Shown in pieces: positions 22,555 to 33,784 of a stretch of DNA of 64,000 bases. This DNA is from Caenorhabditis elegans (taxonomy: Eukaryota; Nematoda; Chromadorea; Rhabditida; Rhabditidae). The notes beneath the pieces were generated by a model that saw nothing but the letters and a program-made list of their open reading frames with translations, did no database searches and was not told the DNA's origin. Positions within the stretch are counted from its first letter, which is position 1; each line of letters begins with the position of its first letter. The stretch lies in assembly GCF_000002985.6 (NCBI RefSeq), contig NC_003282.8, forward strand, positions 4,526,001 to 4,590,000, written 5' to 3'. A program made the translations under genes and the position numbers.

Positions 22555-25500
22555 ATGGATCTCAAATTCAAATCACAAGAAACAGGTCGTTCAATCGGGT
22601 TCGCATCGCATCTTCGAAGACACGGAGCGACGCTTGCAAATCATCTGAATTACACACGAAACGAATTTATCTCGACTTTGGCGGATTGCCATCAGAATTT
22701 AGGCATCGAGGGGAGAGCATCGAGTCCCGAAAAACAGTTTGACGAAGATGGCGATGAAATTGAAGCAACTGCGACGAAAATTGAGGTGAGATTTTGTTTG
22801 ATTTTAAGAGATTTTTTTTGAAAATTTCAATCAAAAATTGCTCTAAATATTTTTTGGCAAAATTGCCGAGTAAGTGCGCTCCACTGATAAAAACTGAGTT
22901 TTGATTTCAAATTTGGAATAAGTTTATTTTATTTTTTTGCGAAAATTTTCACATTTTTCTTTGATTTTCTTGATTTTAAAGTTTGAAAATGTGTTTTTTA
23001 TCTTTCCAAATATAAAAATACATCAAAACCTCAATAATTTCCATAATTTCGTAGCGTAAAATTAGATTTTCTGATTTTTAATTGAAAAAAACTGTTTTTT
23101 TGCGAGATTCGCGAGAATTATCCGATTTTCTCGATTTTTGATAGAAAAATTCAATATTTATACTTTCCAGATTGAGCAATTCATAAAATCTTTCATTTTT
23201 CGTTCAAAATACGATTCTTTCAATTTTTTTTTCGTATTTCTCCAAAAAACCATTTTATTTCTAGTTTTCCATTAATAAAAAACCAACCAAATGACAATTT
23301 TTCCACAAAAGTAATTTTTCAATATGAAATCGGTATCAAATGATTTTTTCTCTATGAATTTCACAAAAAGTTAGATAAAAAGGTTGTGCCTCATTTTTTC
23401 TCTGAAAAAAATTAAAATTTATCCAACAAATCCGGATTTTTATTGATTTTTCTCGTTTGAAATTGATTTCAAATTTCAAATTCCAATTTTTCTCTCTAAA
23501 TATTCAAATTTTCCAGTGGCAACCTCTAAAATGCCCGAAATGTCATCGAAATTCCGAGAATACCCGAAAATTACTGGAACATCTCGTCGAAGATCACGGA
23601 AGACCACAAGACAAAGCATGGTTCGAACAATTCGACACAATTGGAACCGATCTGAAAAAAGTATTCGACAAGGCCATTCGGATACAGGCCGAGAATAGTG
23701 TCGTGAAAAAGTTAGCCATTTTCCATTTTCAAAAATTTCTACAAAATGTTCTATGTTCCTGCAGAATTTTTAGTTAAAAATTAGTTGATTTATTTGAAAA
23801 TAACATTTATTTTAGTTAAATCGTTTTAGAAAATTCACAAAAATTGCCGGAAAGAAGGTTTCAGCTAGTTTTTGTGCATTTTCTCAGATGTTTCAACAAA
23901 AATAATTTTTATTTTCCAGATAAATCAACTAATTTTTATTTAAAAATTATGCAGGAACTAGGTGCAACTAATCCAATTTTTCAACAATTTAATTTCAGGA
24001 AATTCCAAAATTCAAACGATTTACTCGTCTGCCCCACAGATTCTCCACTGGCACCATTTCTGTTAATGCGACATCTTCAAGTGAATTTTCAAGAAGTTTC
24101 TCAGACGCTTACAGAGGGAATTGTGCTGAAATTACAGGTTTTTTTTTGAATTTTCAAATTATTTAAATTAAAATTTATTTTTTTAATTTCAGATCGCCTC
24201 CACCAGCTACACGATTATCTTTTCATTCCATAAAGTCGACAAGGCTCGTCGTCGAATTAAGCGGGAAATGGCCAGAAAATCGCTGGAAAGGTGCAGATTC
24301 TGCCTGAAATTCAAAAATATTCCTAAATTGAATGAAAATTCGTGCAAATTTTGCAAAATGCCGCACAGAAATAAGGCCGGGCGTCGTGTACTACTCGTGA
24401 ACAACTGTTTTGCATGATTTTACAGTTTTTGGCTAAAATCTTTGAATTCGGATCATTTTCGCTGAATTTTTTGCGGTAAAAACGAGAATTTTTCGGTTTT
24501 TTCCAGAGAAAATCGAAAAATCGAAAAGTTGAACATTGGAACATCTAGACAAAACGAAGAATAATGTACGGAAAAAAAAAGAAGAAAAACCAGGATTTTT
24601 ATGAGAAATATGCCGAATTTGATACAAAAAAAACCAATTTTCGTCAAAATATTGAAAAATGCTTCCTTTTTTTTTTCGAAAAACCAATAAATTGAACAAA
24701 ATAGTATTTAAAAATTTCGATTTTCAAATTTATCGGACATACTATAATTAGTAATATTTTTACCAATTTTGAATGTTAAACATGAAAAAAACTAGCGAAA
24801 ATGATTCAAAATCAAGAATCTTAGCGAAAAATTGAATCAAAATTGTCCACGAGTAGTACACGACAGCCGGCGCGCCGCAGGTTTGCAAAACGATGCTCTG
24901 CCTCTTGTTCTGTGCGGCATTGCAATTTTTGACAGTAATTTTTAAAAAAAAATTAATTTTATGAAAATATTTAATTGAAAATATTGAAAAATCATTTTTT
25001 GTGTTTTAAGATAAAATAGTGGAAAAAATTTTAAAATTATTTCAGGCGACTCCGCGTGCTCGAGCTTCGCTGCGCCAGAACATGGGTTCCAGATGACGAT
25101 GTGGTCTTCAAGAAAAAGCGGACAAGTGAAGAGAATAAGGCTCTAATACAGGCTCTGAAACTGCCAGCCACGAGCTCTCATGATGATATTGTACTGAAAA
25201 TCAATGAGATGAAGACTCAGCACGATGAGATGGTTAAGTAAGTTGTCTGAAAATTTACAAAAAAACTCTGAAATTTTGAAAATGGAAGAAAAAACGGACA
25301 CGTGTCGATTTACGCAGATCGTGTACTCCCCGAGGAGAACAGTTTTCAGCAGAAATTATCGGTTTTGAACCACTTTTGCAACTTTTTTTCTTTATTTATA
25401 TTGTTTTACTGTTGAAAAAATCTACAGAAAATGCGATTTCGGAAATTTTTTAACTCAAATTTTCACCTAAAATCCATTTAATTTGAGATTTTATCTAAAA

Positions 25501-26248
25501 TTCTAGATTTTAGTCAATTTTTGTGATTTTTTTTATATTTAAGATTAAAACCGCGAGTTTTCGAAAAATTTAAGGCAGAAAATCAATGATTTTTCGTTGA
25601 AGAACTACAAATTCTTGTTTGCAGCAATTTTTCACCTTAACAAATTGGCAATTAGAAATTAATTGGTGATTTTGAACAGAAAATTAGTGAAAATTGTCTG
25701 AAACCAAAAAAAAAACCTGTAAAATGATCTTCTCCTCGAGGAGTACACGAGCTGCGTAAATCGACACATGGCCGGAATTGCGAAATTTTTGAGTGTTTTT
25801 TTTTCGAAAAAAAACCCTGAAATTTTCGATTTTTTTTAGCAAAAAAGGAAAAAATATTTTTTTAAAAATTCCTCAAAACTTTCAAACAAAAATCAGAACA
25901 AAAACCTCAAAAAATTCCGTTTTTCGACATTCTGAAAAAAAAAAAACTACAAAATAAAATTTTTTGAAAAAAATCAAATTTCCCAAGTACCTTCTAATGT
26001 CCCCTAGCGCATTTTGCAGCAACGTCTACACGAATAACGTAAAGCCGAACGGACAGATAATGTCCGCTGAAGAGAAGCGTCTCATATCATCGCTGACAAA
26101 TGACATGGTGACCCCAGTATCTGGAAAACGAAAGACCACATTCAAAAATCCGAGTGAACTGCAACAATCGTCGAGAAAACGACAGAAGACGTTGTCACCG
26201 GCATCCCAATCACCACCAGAGCCCGCCGCTACACGATCCGAATTATAA
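22555..26248 (+). CDS. Single C2H2 zinc-finger protein, unrecognised family
   Basis: Six exons (22555-22785, 23517-23710, 23999-24137, 24193-24290, 25046-25237, 26020-26248) sum to 1083 nt and 360 aa, all in phase. Exon 2 encodes one classical zinc finger, C-x2-C-x12-H-x4-H (CPKCHRNSENTRKLLEHL then VEDH). The N-terminal exon is polar (start MDLKFKSQETGRSIG) and acidic at its end; exon 4 is strongly basic (KARRRIKREMARKSL). The C-terminal exons are hydrophilic, with a Lys/Arg cluster (SRKRQKT) that could be a nuclear localisation signal followed by a Ser/Pro tail ending TRSEL. A nuclear, nucleic-acid-associated role is an inference from this. The ATG follows a strong CAG acceptor at 22552, compatible with trans-splicing. 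Donor 4 (GTGCAG) is weak, and introns 4 and 5 each carry an inverted-repeat element. Confidence 0.8.
24342..24930. mobile_element. Inverted-repeat element in intron 4 of the zinc-finger gene
   Basis: The left end has TTTTGCAAAATGCCGCACAG and GGGCGTCGTGTACTACTCGT; the right end has their inverse, ACGAGTAGTACACGACAG and TTCTGTGCGGCATTGCA. The ~590-bp element is non-coding. Related ends are at 49320-49380 and 61880-61932. Confidence 0.75.
25295..25775. mobile_element. Inverted-repeat element in intron 5 of the zinc-finger gene
   Basis: ACGTGTCGATTTACGCAG with CGTGTACTCCCCGAGGAG at 25295-25340 is mirrored by CTCGAGGAGTACACGAGC and GCGTAAATCGACACATGG at 25735-25775. This is a non-coding foldback-type element, with a single-end copy at 13392-13432. 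Confidence 0.75.
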
Positions 26249-26989
26249 TTTATTCTTGTTTCTGCTAGTACTATTATCATTATTATTATGCATTCGCGAA
26301 CTTACGGCACCCGGTCTCGAAACGACAATTTTTTTGTTGAATGCAAAAAGGTGCGCGCCTTTAAAGATTACTGTAATCTCGAACTTTTGGTGCTGCAAAA
26401 AAGCATAATTTCCACCGAATTTTTTTAAATTTTTGTTTTCGAGAACAACTATAAATAAAATCAATGTAAAGTTTGAAACTACAGTACTCTTTAAAGGAGT
26501 ATACCTTTTCGCATTTGTTAAAAAAAATTTCGCGTCTGTATAATATTTCTTTCTTTTTTAGCATCATCATTATTATTATTGTTTGTTTCTAATATGTTCA
26601 AATTGATAAGCTTTCTCTCTCCAAATGTTCACGGGTTGACTGGGGATCCATTAGCTTTCCGTTGTTTCGTTGTTCATTCCAAAGATCCTTAATTTTTAAT
26701 ATCGTAATGTAATTCTTTAATTTGTCTTTTTTTTTCAAATTTTGTAATTTTGTGAATATATATCCTCAAGTGAATTTTAGCTTCTTTTTATTTTTTGCGT
26801 TTTCGAGATAGGAAAGAAGCTTGATGTCTGATTTTCAGTAGGAAACCTGACAGGTGGAAAAGAAAAGGTGTCGGAAACATTTGGAGAACTTCCTACATCA
26901 AGCTTATGGACTATATTTTGGGTCTAAAGCATCAGCAGGTGGAAAATCTGAAATTTTTCCAGACGACTACTGGATTTTTATTTGATTTG

Positions 26990-27462
26990 AGATTTGGAGA
27001 AGAAATCGGCAATTTGCCAGAAGTGTTCAATCCCGGCAATTTGCCGGTTTGCCGAAAATTTCAATTCCAGCTATTTGCCGATTTATCGATTTTCCGGAAA
27101 TTTCTATTCCGGTTATTTGCCGGTTTGCCAAAAATTCCAATTCCGGCATTTTGCCAGTTTGTCAGAAGTTTTCAATTTCGGCAATTGCCGTTTTTTCCGG
27201 CAAATTCGGCAAATTGGCAAATTGCCTGTTTGTCGCAAGTTTTCCATTCCGGCAAATTGCGATTTGCCCAAAATTTCAATTCCGGCAATTCGCCAGTTTT
27301 CAATTTCGGCAATTTGTCAATTTGCCGAAAATTTCAATTTCCGGCAATTTGCCGATTTGCCGGAAGTTTTCCATTCCGACAATTTTCCGAGTTGCCGATT
27401 TGCCAAAAATTCCAAGTCCGGCGATTTGCCAATTTGCCGATTTGTCGGAAAAAATTGTTTAC
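26990..27462. repeat. TTTGCCG/GGCAAATTG repeat block (MITE remnant)
   Basis: It has the same internal units as the 16237-17012 element, but clean CAGGGGTG termini are missing at both ends. It makes overlapping 139-196-codon frames on the plus strand that read ICRF/FADL-type repeats and are not genes. Confidence 0.75.
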
Positions 27463-27848
27463 CCATGATGTGAACGTCGACATTTCTGTGGATTGAACTC
27501 CTATGATGCTCCAAAAATGTCAAATTTTCCAGAACAAATCCTGAACTCTGACGCCGCTCCCACGCCCTCTCAAAGGTTCAAGCTTCCTCTCAAATCCAGA
27601 TGTCTCAAATTTCATGACCCCGAACACATTTCCCCCACTTTTTTGCGTCACTTTTCCGATTTTCACATAAAATTTCGCAAGCCCAACTTCAAAGGTCATT
27701 CAAACAATCTTCTTTCTAGATTTCCTAATAAAAAAATTCGTCATGCTCATACTCAGATCATATACCATATAACTTAATCCCATTCAATTTCTCACACTTG
27801 AGAGTAGTCGAGTAGGGTGAAAATCGTAAAATCAAATAAATCGCGCGA

Positions 27849-27867
27849 CCCCCCCCCCCCCCCCCCC
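27849..27867. repeat. Homopolymer C tract (19 C)
   Basis: Nineteen consecutive C residues. It is the longest G/C homopolymer in the window and within the size range of tracts lost in dog-1 mutant worms. Confidence 0.9.
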
Positions 27868-28429
27868 AATGATTGTTTGCAGCACCCTCTCTCTGCGTCA
27901 TCATCATTTCTCGGGGTTCAGAACTAGATTCTTTGGCGAATAAAACATAAAATACGCCGAAAAAAGAACTGAGAATCAGTAGAGGAGAAGCTGAATTTAT
28001 TAGATTACGTCATTCCCCCATCTCTTCTAATGGGGAAAGGCGTTCTTTTGTTCGAGAAGTGTCACTTCACTTCTCCTACAAAAACGGAAGAGGTCACTCA
28101 CTTCTACGTAACATTTCGAAAAAAAATTCCTACAACATTCCTTTTTTCATTGTTAACTATGTTTGCTCTGAAGTTTATATAAAGCCCGACCCATTGCGCG
28201 CTGGTTCATCTTTTCTTGATTCTTTGTGTTTGTTCTTATGATGTTCGATGAGTTGTAATTATCGTTGTGATCAGCGAAATATCAAATACCAGCCGCTGAC
28301 CAAATGTTCCCGACTCTAAGCAAGAAACTATCAAAATATCTTGACATTATCCTCACCAATTCCCAAGCCAATACATTTTCAAAAACTTAAAACGCAATTT
28401 TCCACCAAACTCCAATAATCCTACAATAA

Positions 28430-29100
28430 TCCTACAGCACCCCAACAGTACCACTACAGTACCTTGACACTATTCCCTACCAACTCCCGAGCCAGCACTT
28501 CTTGAAAACGTTTTAAACTCAAAATTTCCTAAACTACAGTAACCCTACCGTGTATCTACAGTACTCCTACAGTACTACTACAGTACCTTGACATTATCCC
28601 CCAGCAACTCCCAACCCAAAACCTCTTCTGTAGACAAAAACTCAATTTTTCCCAGACTACAGTAACCCTACCGTATGCCTACAGTACTCCTACAGTACTA
28701 CTACAGTACCTTGACATTATCCCCCAGCAACTCCCAACCCAATACCTCTTCTGTAGACAAAAACTCAATTTTTCCCAAACTACAGTAACCCTACCGTATA
28801 CCTACAGTTCTCCTACAATACTACTACAGTACCTTGACATTATCCCCCCCACCAACTCCCAACCCAATACCTCTTCTGTAGACAAAACCTCAATTTTCCT
28901 AAACTACAGTAACCCTACCGTATACCTACAGTACTCCTACAGTACTACTACAGTACCTTGACATTATCCCCCCCACCCACTCCCAACCCAATACATCTTC
29001 TGTAGACAAAAACCCAATTTTTCCCAAACTACAGTAACCCTACCGTATACCTACAGTACTCCTACAGTACTACTACAGTACCTTGACATTATCCCTCACC
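28430..29100 (+). repeat. Six-copy tandem repeat, ~124-bp unit
   Basis: The marker CTACAGTACCTTGACA occurs at about 28453, 28578, 28701, 28824, 28948 and 29073, giving periods of 123-125 bp. Each unit also has CTCTTCTGTAGACAAAAAC and a cluster of TACAGTA elements. The first copy is the most diverged. Confidence 0.9.
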
Positions 29101-31419
29101 AACTCTTAACCCAATATCTCTTCCAACTACAGAAAAGAGAGTTGAAAGATCAAAGGTCAAACTACAAACTACAAACGGACGGAAGGACACGCGCTTTATA
29201 TATAGTAAATGATGATATGTAGGCTTTAAAGGTTGAGTATCGTCAGTAGGTATTGTAAAACCTTTCAAAAATTTGTGCATTTCTTATGTGCAGTCAAAAG
29301 TGGTCTTTGAAAGTCGCTTTTTGGAATATTTCTACTTGCTCAAATTTAGTCAAGATGCCCATATTTTTTCGAAAAAATGCAAAAACTTGGACCTAAATTT
29401 TTGAAAAATCTACGCATTTTTGGACTTTTTTATTATGATATTGGGATATTTTGGACTGTTATAAGTGTATTTATACCTCAACTAAATCCAGTGAAAAATG
29501 CTTCAGATCTAAGATCCTAAGTTAAAGGTGCTGAAATACATTTTCTGACCATATTCTTCCTAATAGTGTAGCAGCTTTACCTCTTCCACTTTGACGGCTC
29601 ATATCTCGGTTGTCTGTGAATCTGTGTATAATATCATATTATTTTTAACTAAAAAAATTCGTGTTAAATATTTCTCTACATTTTGACAGTTGTAAAATTA
29701 TTATGAAAATTAATGACAACCGAGATATAAAGAAGTTTATGTAGACCGTATTTTCCTATCAGCCTAGCACCTTCCTCTCCTATTTTGATCCACTTTGACG
29801 GCTCACATATCGATTACCTTTGGCTCTATAAACAGTCTCTCAGTTGAAAAATACGTATCGAATATTTCTCTACGTTTTTATAGTTAAAATATTTATTTGA
29901 AAGTCAATTATATCCGAGAAATAAGAATTCAAAGTAGAGCAAATCTTCAAAAAAGAACCAAGATATAACCTTTCAAAGACTAGTAATAAGGCACAATACT
30001 AATCACGCCAGCAACAGTTTTGTTAGTTGACAATGCTAATAATGCAATGCCTTATACGTACTCTTACCAAATGCACGTTCTTGCCTCATGCCTACCTATC
30101 CAAGTGCCTGCCTGCCGCCTATTTTCTGCTTGGTTTAAGGTTCCTTCCACAGCTGATCTACAGCCACCCATACTCTCTGCCTTCCAAAAAACCACATCAC
30201 ATTACTCATCATGATAATGGTTTCTTATCAGAATGTGTTTGTTACTTCTTTAGTACCGTGTTAAATGTAAGTTCTAACCGCACAAACAAACATTGATCGT
30301 TTTTTGATACTTTGAACAAAGTTTCGAAGAAATAAACCATTTTGGGGGAAAAAAGAATTCAAAACGACTAATTTTTGTACATTTGCGTGGCCTGTGGCCT
30401 CATGCACCTATAAAATTTGAATATTAAAAGTCTTCTACATTTTTCCAGTTTTCTGGGTAATAGGAACATCGAATAAAAATAGTCAAAATATTCCAGAACA
30501 CATCACTATCAGTTCATAAAATTATCAGAAAACACAGTCCCCACTCTCCACAAAATATGATAAATTAATGTTGTTTCTCTTCCTGAATTAATCATCATAA
30601 CCTTTGACGTAAAACCATATTTAAATTATAAACTTCTCCTCACTCATCTCCTTCACTTTTCGGAGTCAACAAGTCTAATACCACCCCAGTAATCCTCTTC
30701 TATTCTTAAGAATATTCTTTTGTCTACAAAACATTTCCCGACCTCAATTTCCGTCAGAAGGCAGAATTATTCAGTTTTTGAAGAGTTGCAAAAAGACGGG
30801 CGCCTCACACTTGCCTTACGACTCGCCTTCCACTCGGTGTATAACTCAACCTATTGTTGACACCGTAATTGGCTCACCGCGCACCTCCGCGCTCCTCCAT
30901 TCCTCGTCACTTAGTCACCCATTTATGGGTTGTTTGATTGAATCGGAATCACTATGCATATATTTAACATCTTACTCACTTTTTTCTGGTGAGTGTGAAA
31001 AGAAGAAGCTTCTCGAATTTTCTGGTATTTTGTTTTTTAGGTATGTTCGGAGAATACGGCAATTACGGGTTGCCGAAAATTTTTAGAGCCGGAATTTTTA
31101 GCTGGCACGTTTTGAGTACGGCTACTTAGATTTTGAAGTTTCTGGCAATTGTAACTAAAAATGCATAATTTCGAAAAATCCGGGAGCGGTCTTTTGCTGA
31201 AAATTTTTGAGTTCAGGAAGTTAGTCTAAAATTATTGTATTTGAAATTTTCGGTGAACAATTTGTTTCAAAAAATTTTTCACAATTACACCTACCTACTG
31301 GCCTTGTGCCTAAACTCGTGACTAATGCAATCAAAATAGGTAGGCACGTAGATAGGCATGTCACGTGTCTGAAATGCCTAACCTGCACATTGTTTTTCAT
31401 CCAGTGCAAGAAATTAAAA

Positions 31420-31545
31420 AATTCAGGTAGGCAGGTAGATTGGTTGTTAGCTAGCAATGTAGGTAGGAAGATAGGTAGGTAGGAAGATAGGTAGGTAGGT
31501 AGGTAGGCAAGTAGGTATGCAGTTAAGTAGGTAGGTAGGTGTGAC
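31420..31545 (+). repeat. AGGTAGGTAGG microsatellite/minisatellite
   Basis: Degenerate GGTA/GGCA tetranucleotide array (for example GGTAGGTAGGTAGGTAGGCA) in intergenic DNA. Confidence 0.85.
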
Positions 31546-33699
31546 TCAATGATTGTCAGTATTAAACTTGTTCAATTTTCAAAACAAATTACCAGGAATT
31601 TCAAGAATTCCGTACCTTTAATTTCGATTTCCGCATGATCTACTTTCTCCCTCCAATTTCGGCCTTTGCTGCTTGTCACCTCGACCACACTCTCCTTATC
31701 TTTCACTCTTTTCCATCAAAAGTCAAAAAAAAAACTAGGAGAACTGTATTTCTGTCACTTTGTTCATGTCAAATATTTGTGCACTGCGTCCCCGGCCGCC
31801 TCCCACCAAACCGCAAGAAACGCTTTACCTTCTTTCTCTCTTTCAACCCCTAAAAATTTCATTGATTTGTGCTTGTGTGCTCGGATCACCGCCATATCAT
31901 TGAAATCGATGACGTGGCACATGTGATCCTTGCGCCGCCCACTCATAAAGCTCTCTTCGTGTCGAGACCCACTTTTACCACATTTTTCCCTGACCTGATA
32001 AGCATGCATTTGGTAGGTGACACATTCCCTCAGCCACACCCCAAAACGTGTTTCTTGTTCGTTTTCTGACACGCGCCAAAGGCCACACTAATTCATCATT
32101 TTCTTTATTTTTTCCGTCTTCGTCCCTGATCTATATATATTCCCTAGAACTTTCCCACTCTAGAATTTAATTAAATACGTTCGCATTTTCTCATATTTGC
32201 CAAAATATTCATCTTCTCTAATCCTTGAAAATCTCAAGTGTTCGTAGGATTTTTAGATTATTAATTTTTTGTTGAGTATTTTTTAGAAATTTTGGAAATT
32301 GTCAATAACTTGAAATGCCTGAAAATTTCTGAAACTTCCAATTTCCAAGGGTTTTAGTTTACATTTGGAGTTGTTTTTCAGCCAGTTCTTCAACCCAAAT
32401 ATATATTCGAAAATTGGCTGAGTAGCGACTCAGTTTTAATGACTCTGTATCGTGCTTTATTTCGTTCGATGCAAAATGTTATTTTCTACAAAATTGTCTC
32501 TTGAATCAAATTTCTAACTTTATTTTGAACAAAGTTAGGACGATTTTAAGTTTTGGTGAGTCGCTACATAGCCAATGTTTAAAACCACCACAACTTTGTT
32601 CCAAATGGTTCCAGAAACTTGATTCAAAGAACGAAAATGTAGATCATGAAGTGTCGATTGAAATCTAATTCAATTTTGATATGGAATCATTGAGTCGCTA
32701 CTCAGCCAATATTAAATTCTCCTGAATATGTTAAATAGAGTTTACTGAACCACTCTCCCCTTTTCCAGACCCCTCTACGTCAAAAACAGGTGAAATTAAA
32801 AAAAGAAACCTTTCCGTCTAGTTCACGTATACTTTGGGAAGGAATTAATTAAAGAATTGTGTGTTAAAATACGCACGTCTACGCAAAACAATTGAATTTT
32901 CCGCCCATAAACAATTGTGTTTTGCCCATAAAAACCGGATGACACCCTCCCTCTTTTGGAGAAGGGAAAATTAGATTTGAAAGGTCATTTTGGAATTTTT
33001 GTCAATAGAATTTCATCGATTTTACTTGTAGATCTATCTAAAAAAGATTAATTTTTATTTATTAGGACCTTTCATTTATTTTTTTCCTGAGCGATTTTCG
33101 GGCGTTTTCCGGGTATTTTCCTAGAAAATTGCAACTTCAAATTAGATTATTATCACTTTTTTTGAATCCTCTAATCCCTATGTTCTCAGAGCTCCCCCTT
33201 CCCTCCGTTAAATTCAGATTAGTCAAATTACGAATTCCTACATGCTTATATGCTCAACTGCAAAATTTTTTGATTATTTTCCACTACTTTTCCCGCAACT
33301 TTTGCATAATGTTTTTATCATCAACATCAAGGCTAACGAACAAAATTTCAACACTCATAGTCAATTCATAAAATAAAACGCGTCATATGTTTGATAACGG
33401 CATTTTTTCCCGAAAAGCCGCAATTTATTAGTGTGCCACACGTAGGTACTATTTTTTGATAGAAATTTAATAAAGTTTTAGGAATTCAAAGAATAATGGT
33501 TAAAAAATCTGTTTTCAAGGTGTTTTTATTTAAAAGTGGAAAAGAAAGTTTTTGAGATTATCTATTTTCAAAATACATTTTTTGGTAGACAGGCCTGCCT
33601 TCCGCATATTTTCTTATAGTGTACGTTTTAGCATTTTTCATTTTCTAAACTTCATGAACTCTTGTGCTTTGGCATTAGGGCTGGCGTAGGCCTTCTTGA

Positions 33700-33735
33700 T
33701 GACAGGTAGGCAGACAGGCAGGCAGGCAGGCAGGA
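33700..33735 (+). repeat. GGCAGGCAGGCA microsatellite
   Basis: Tetranucleotide GGCA array immediately upstream, on the plus strand, of the 3' end of the RTE-1 copy. Confidence 0.8.
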
Positions 33736-33784
33736 GTTTTGCACCTACTTTAAAAGTTTACCATTATACTAATCCCCCGGCGCC

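Larger units (their letters stand above)
26249..33784. other. Gene-poor intergenic region
   Basis: About 7.5 kb with no convincing exon. Its identifiable contents are the 3' region of the zinc-finger gene, TTTGCCG-type repeats (26990-27460), a 19-C tract (27849-27867), a ~124-bp tandem array (28430-29100), CACTTTGACGGCTCATATC-type repeats (29580-29830) and an AGGTAGGT minisatellite (31420-31540). The open frames at 30778-31086 and 31635-32072 have no codon or motif support. Confidence 0.55.

Noticed and set aside
26906..27496. 196-, 159- and 139-codon plus-strand frames
   Set aside because: Same repeat family; three overlapping frames are open together, which is the mark of a tandem repeat, not a gene.
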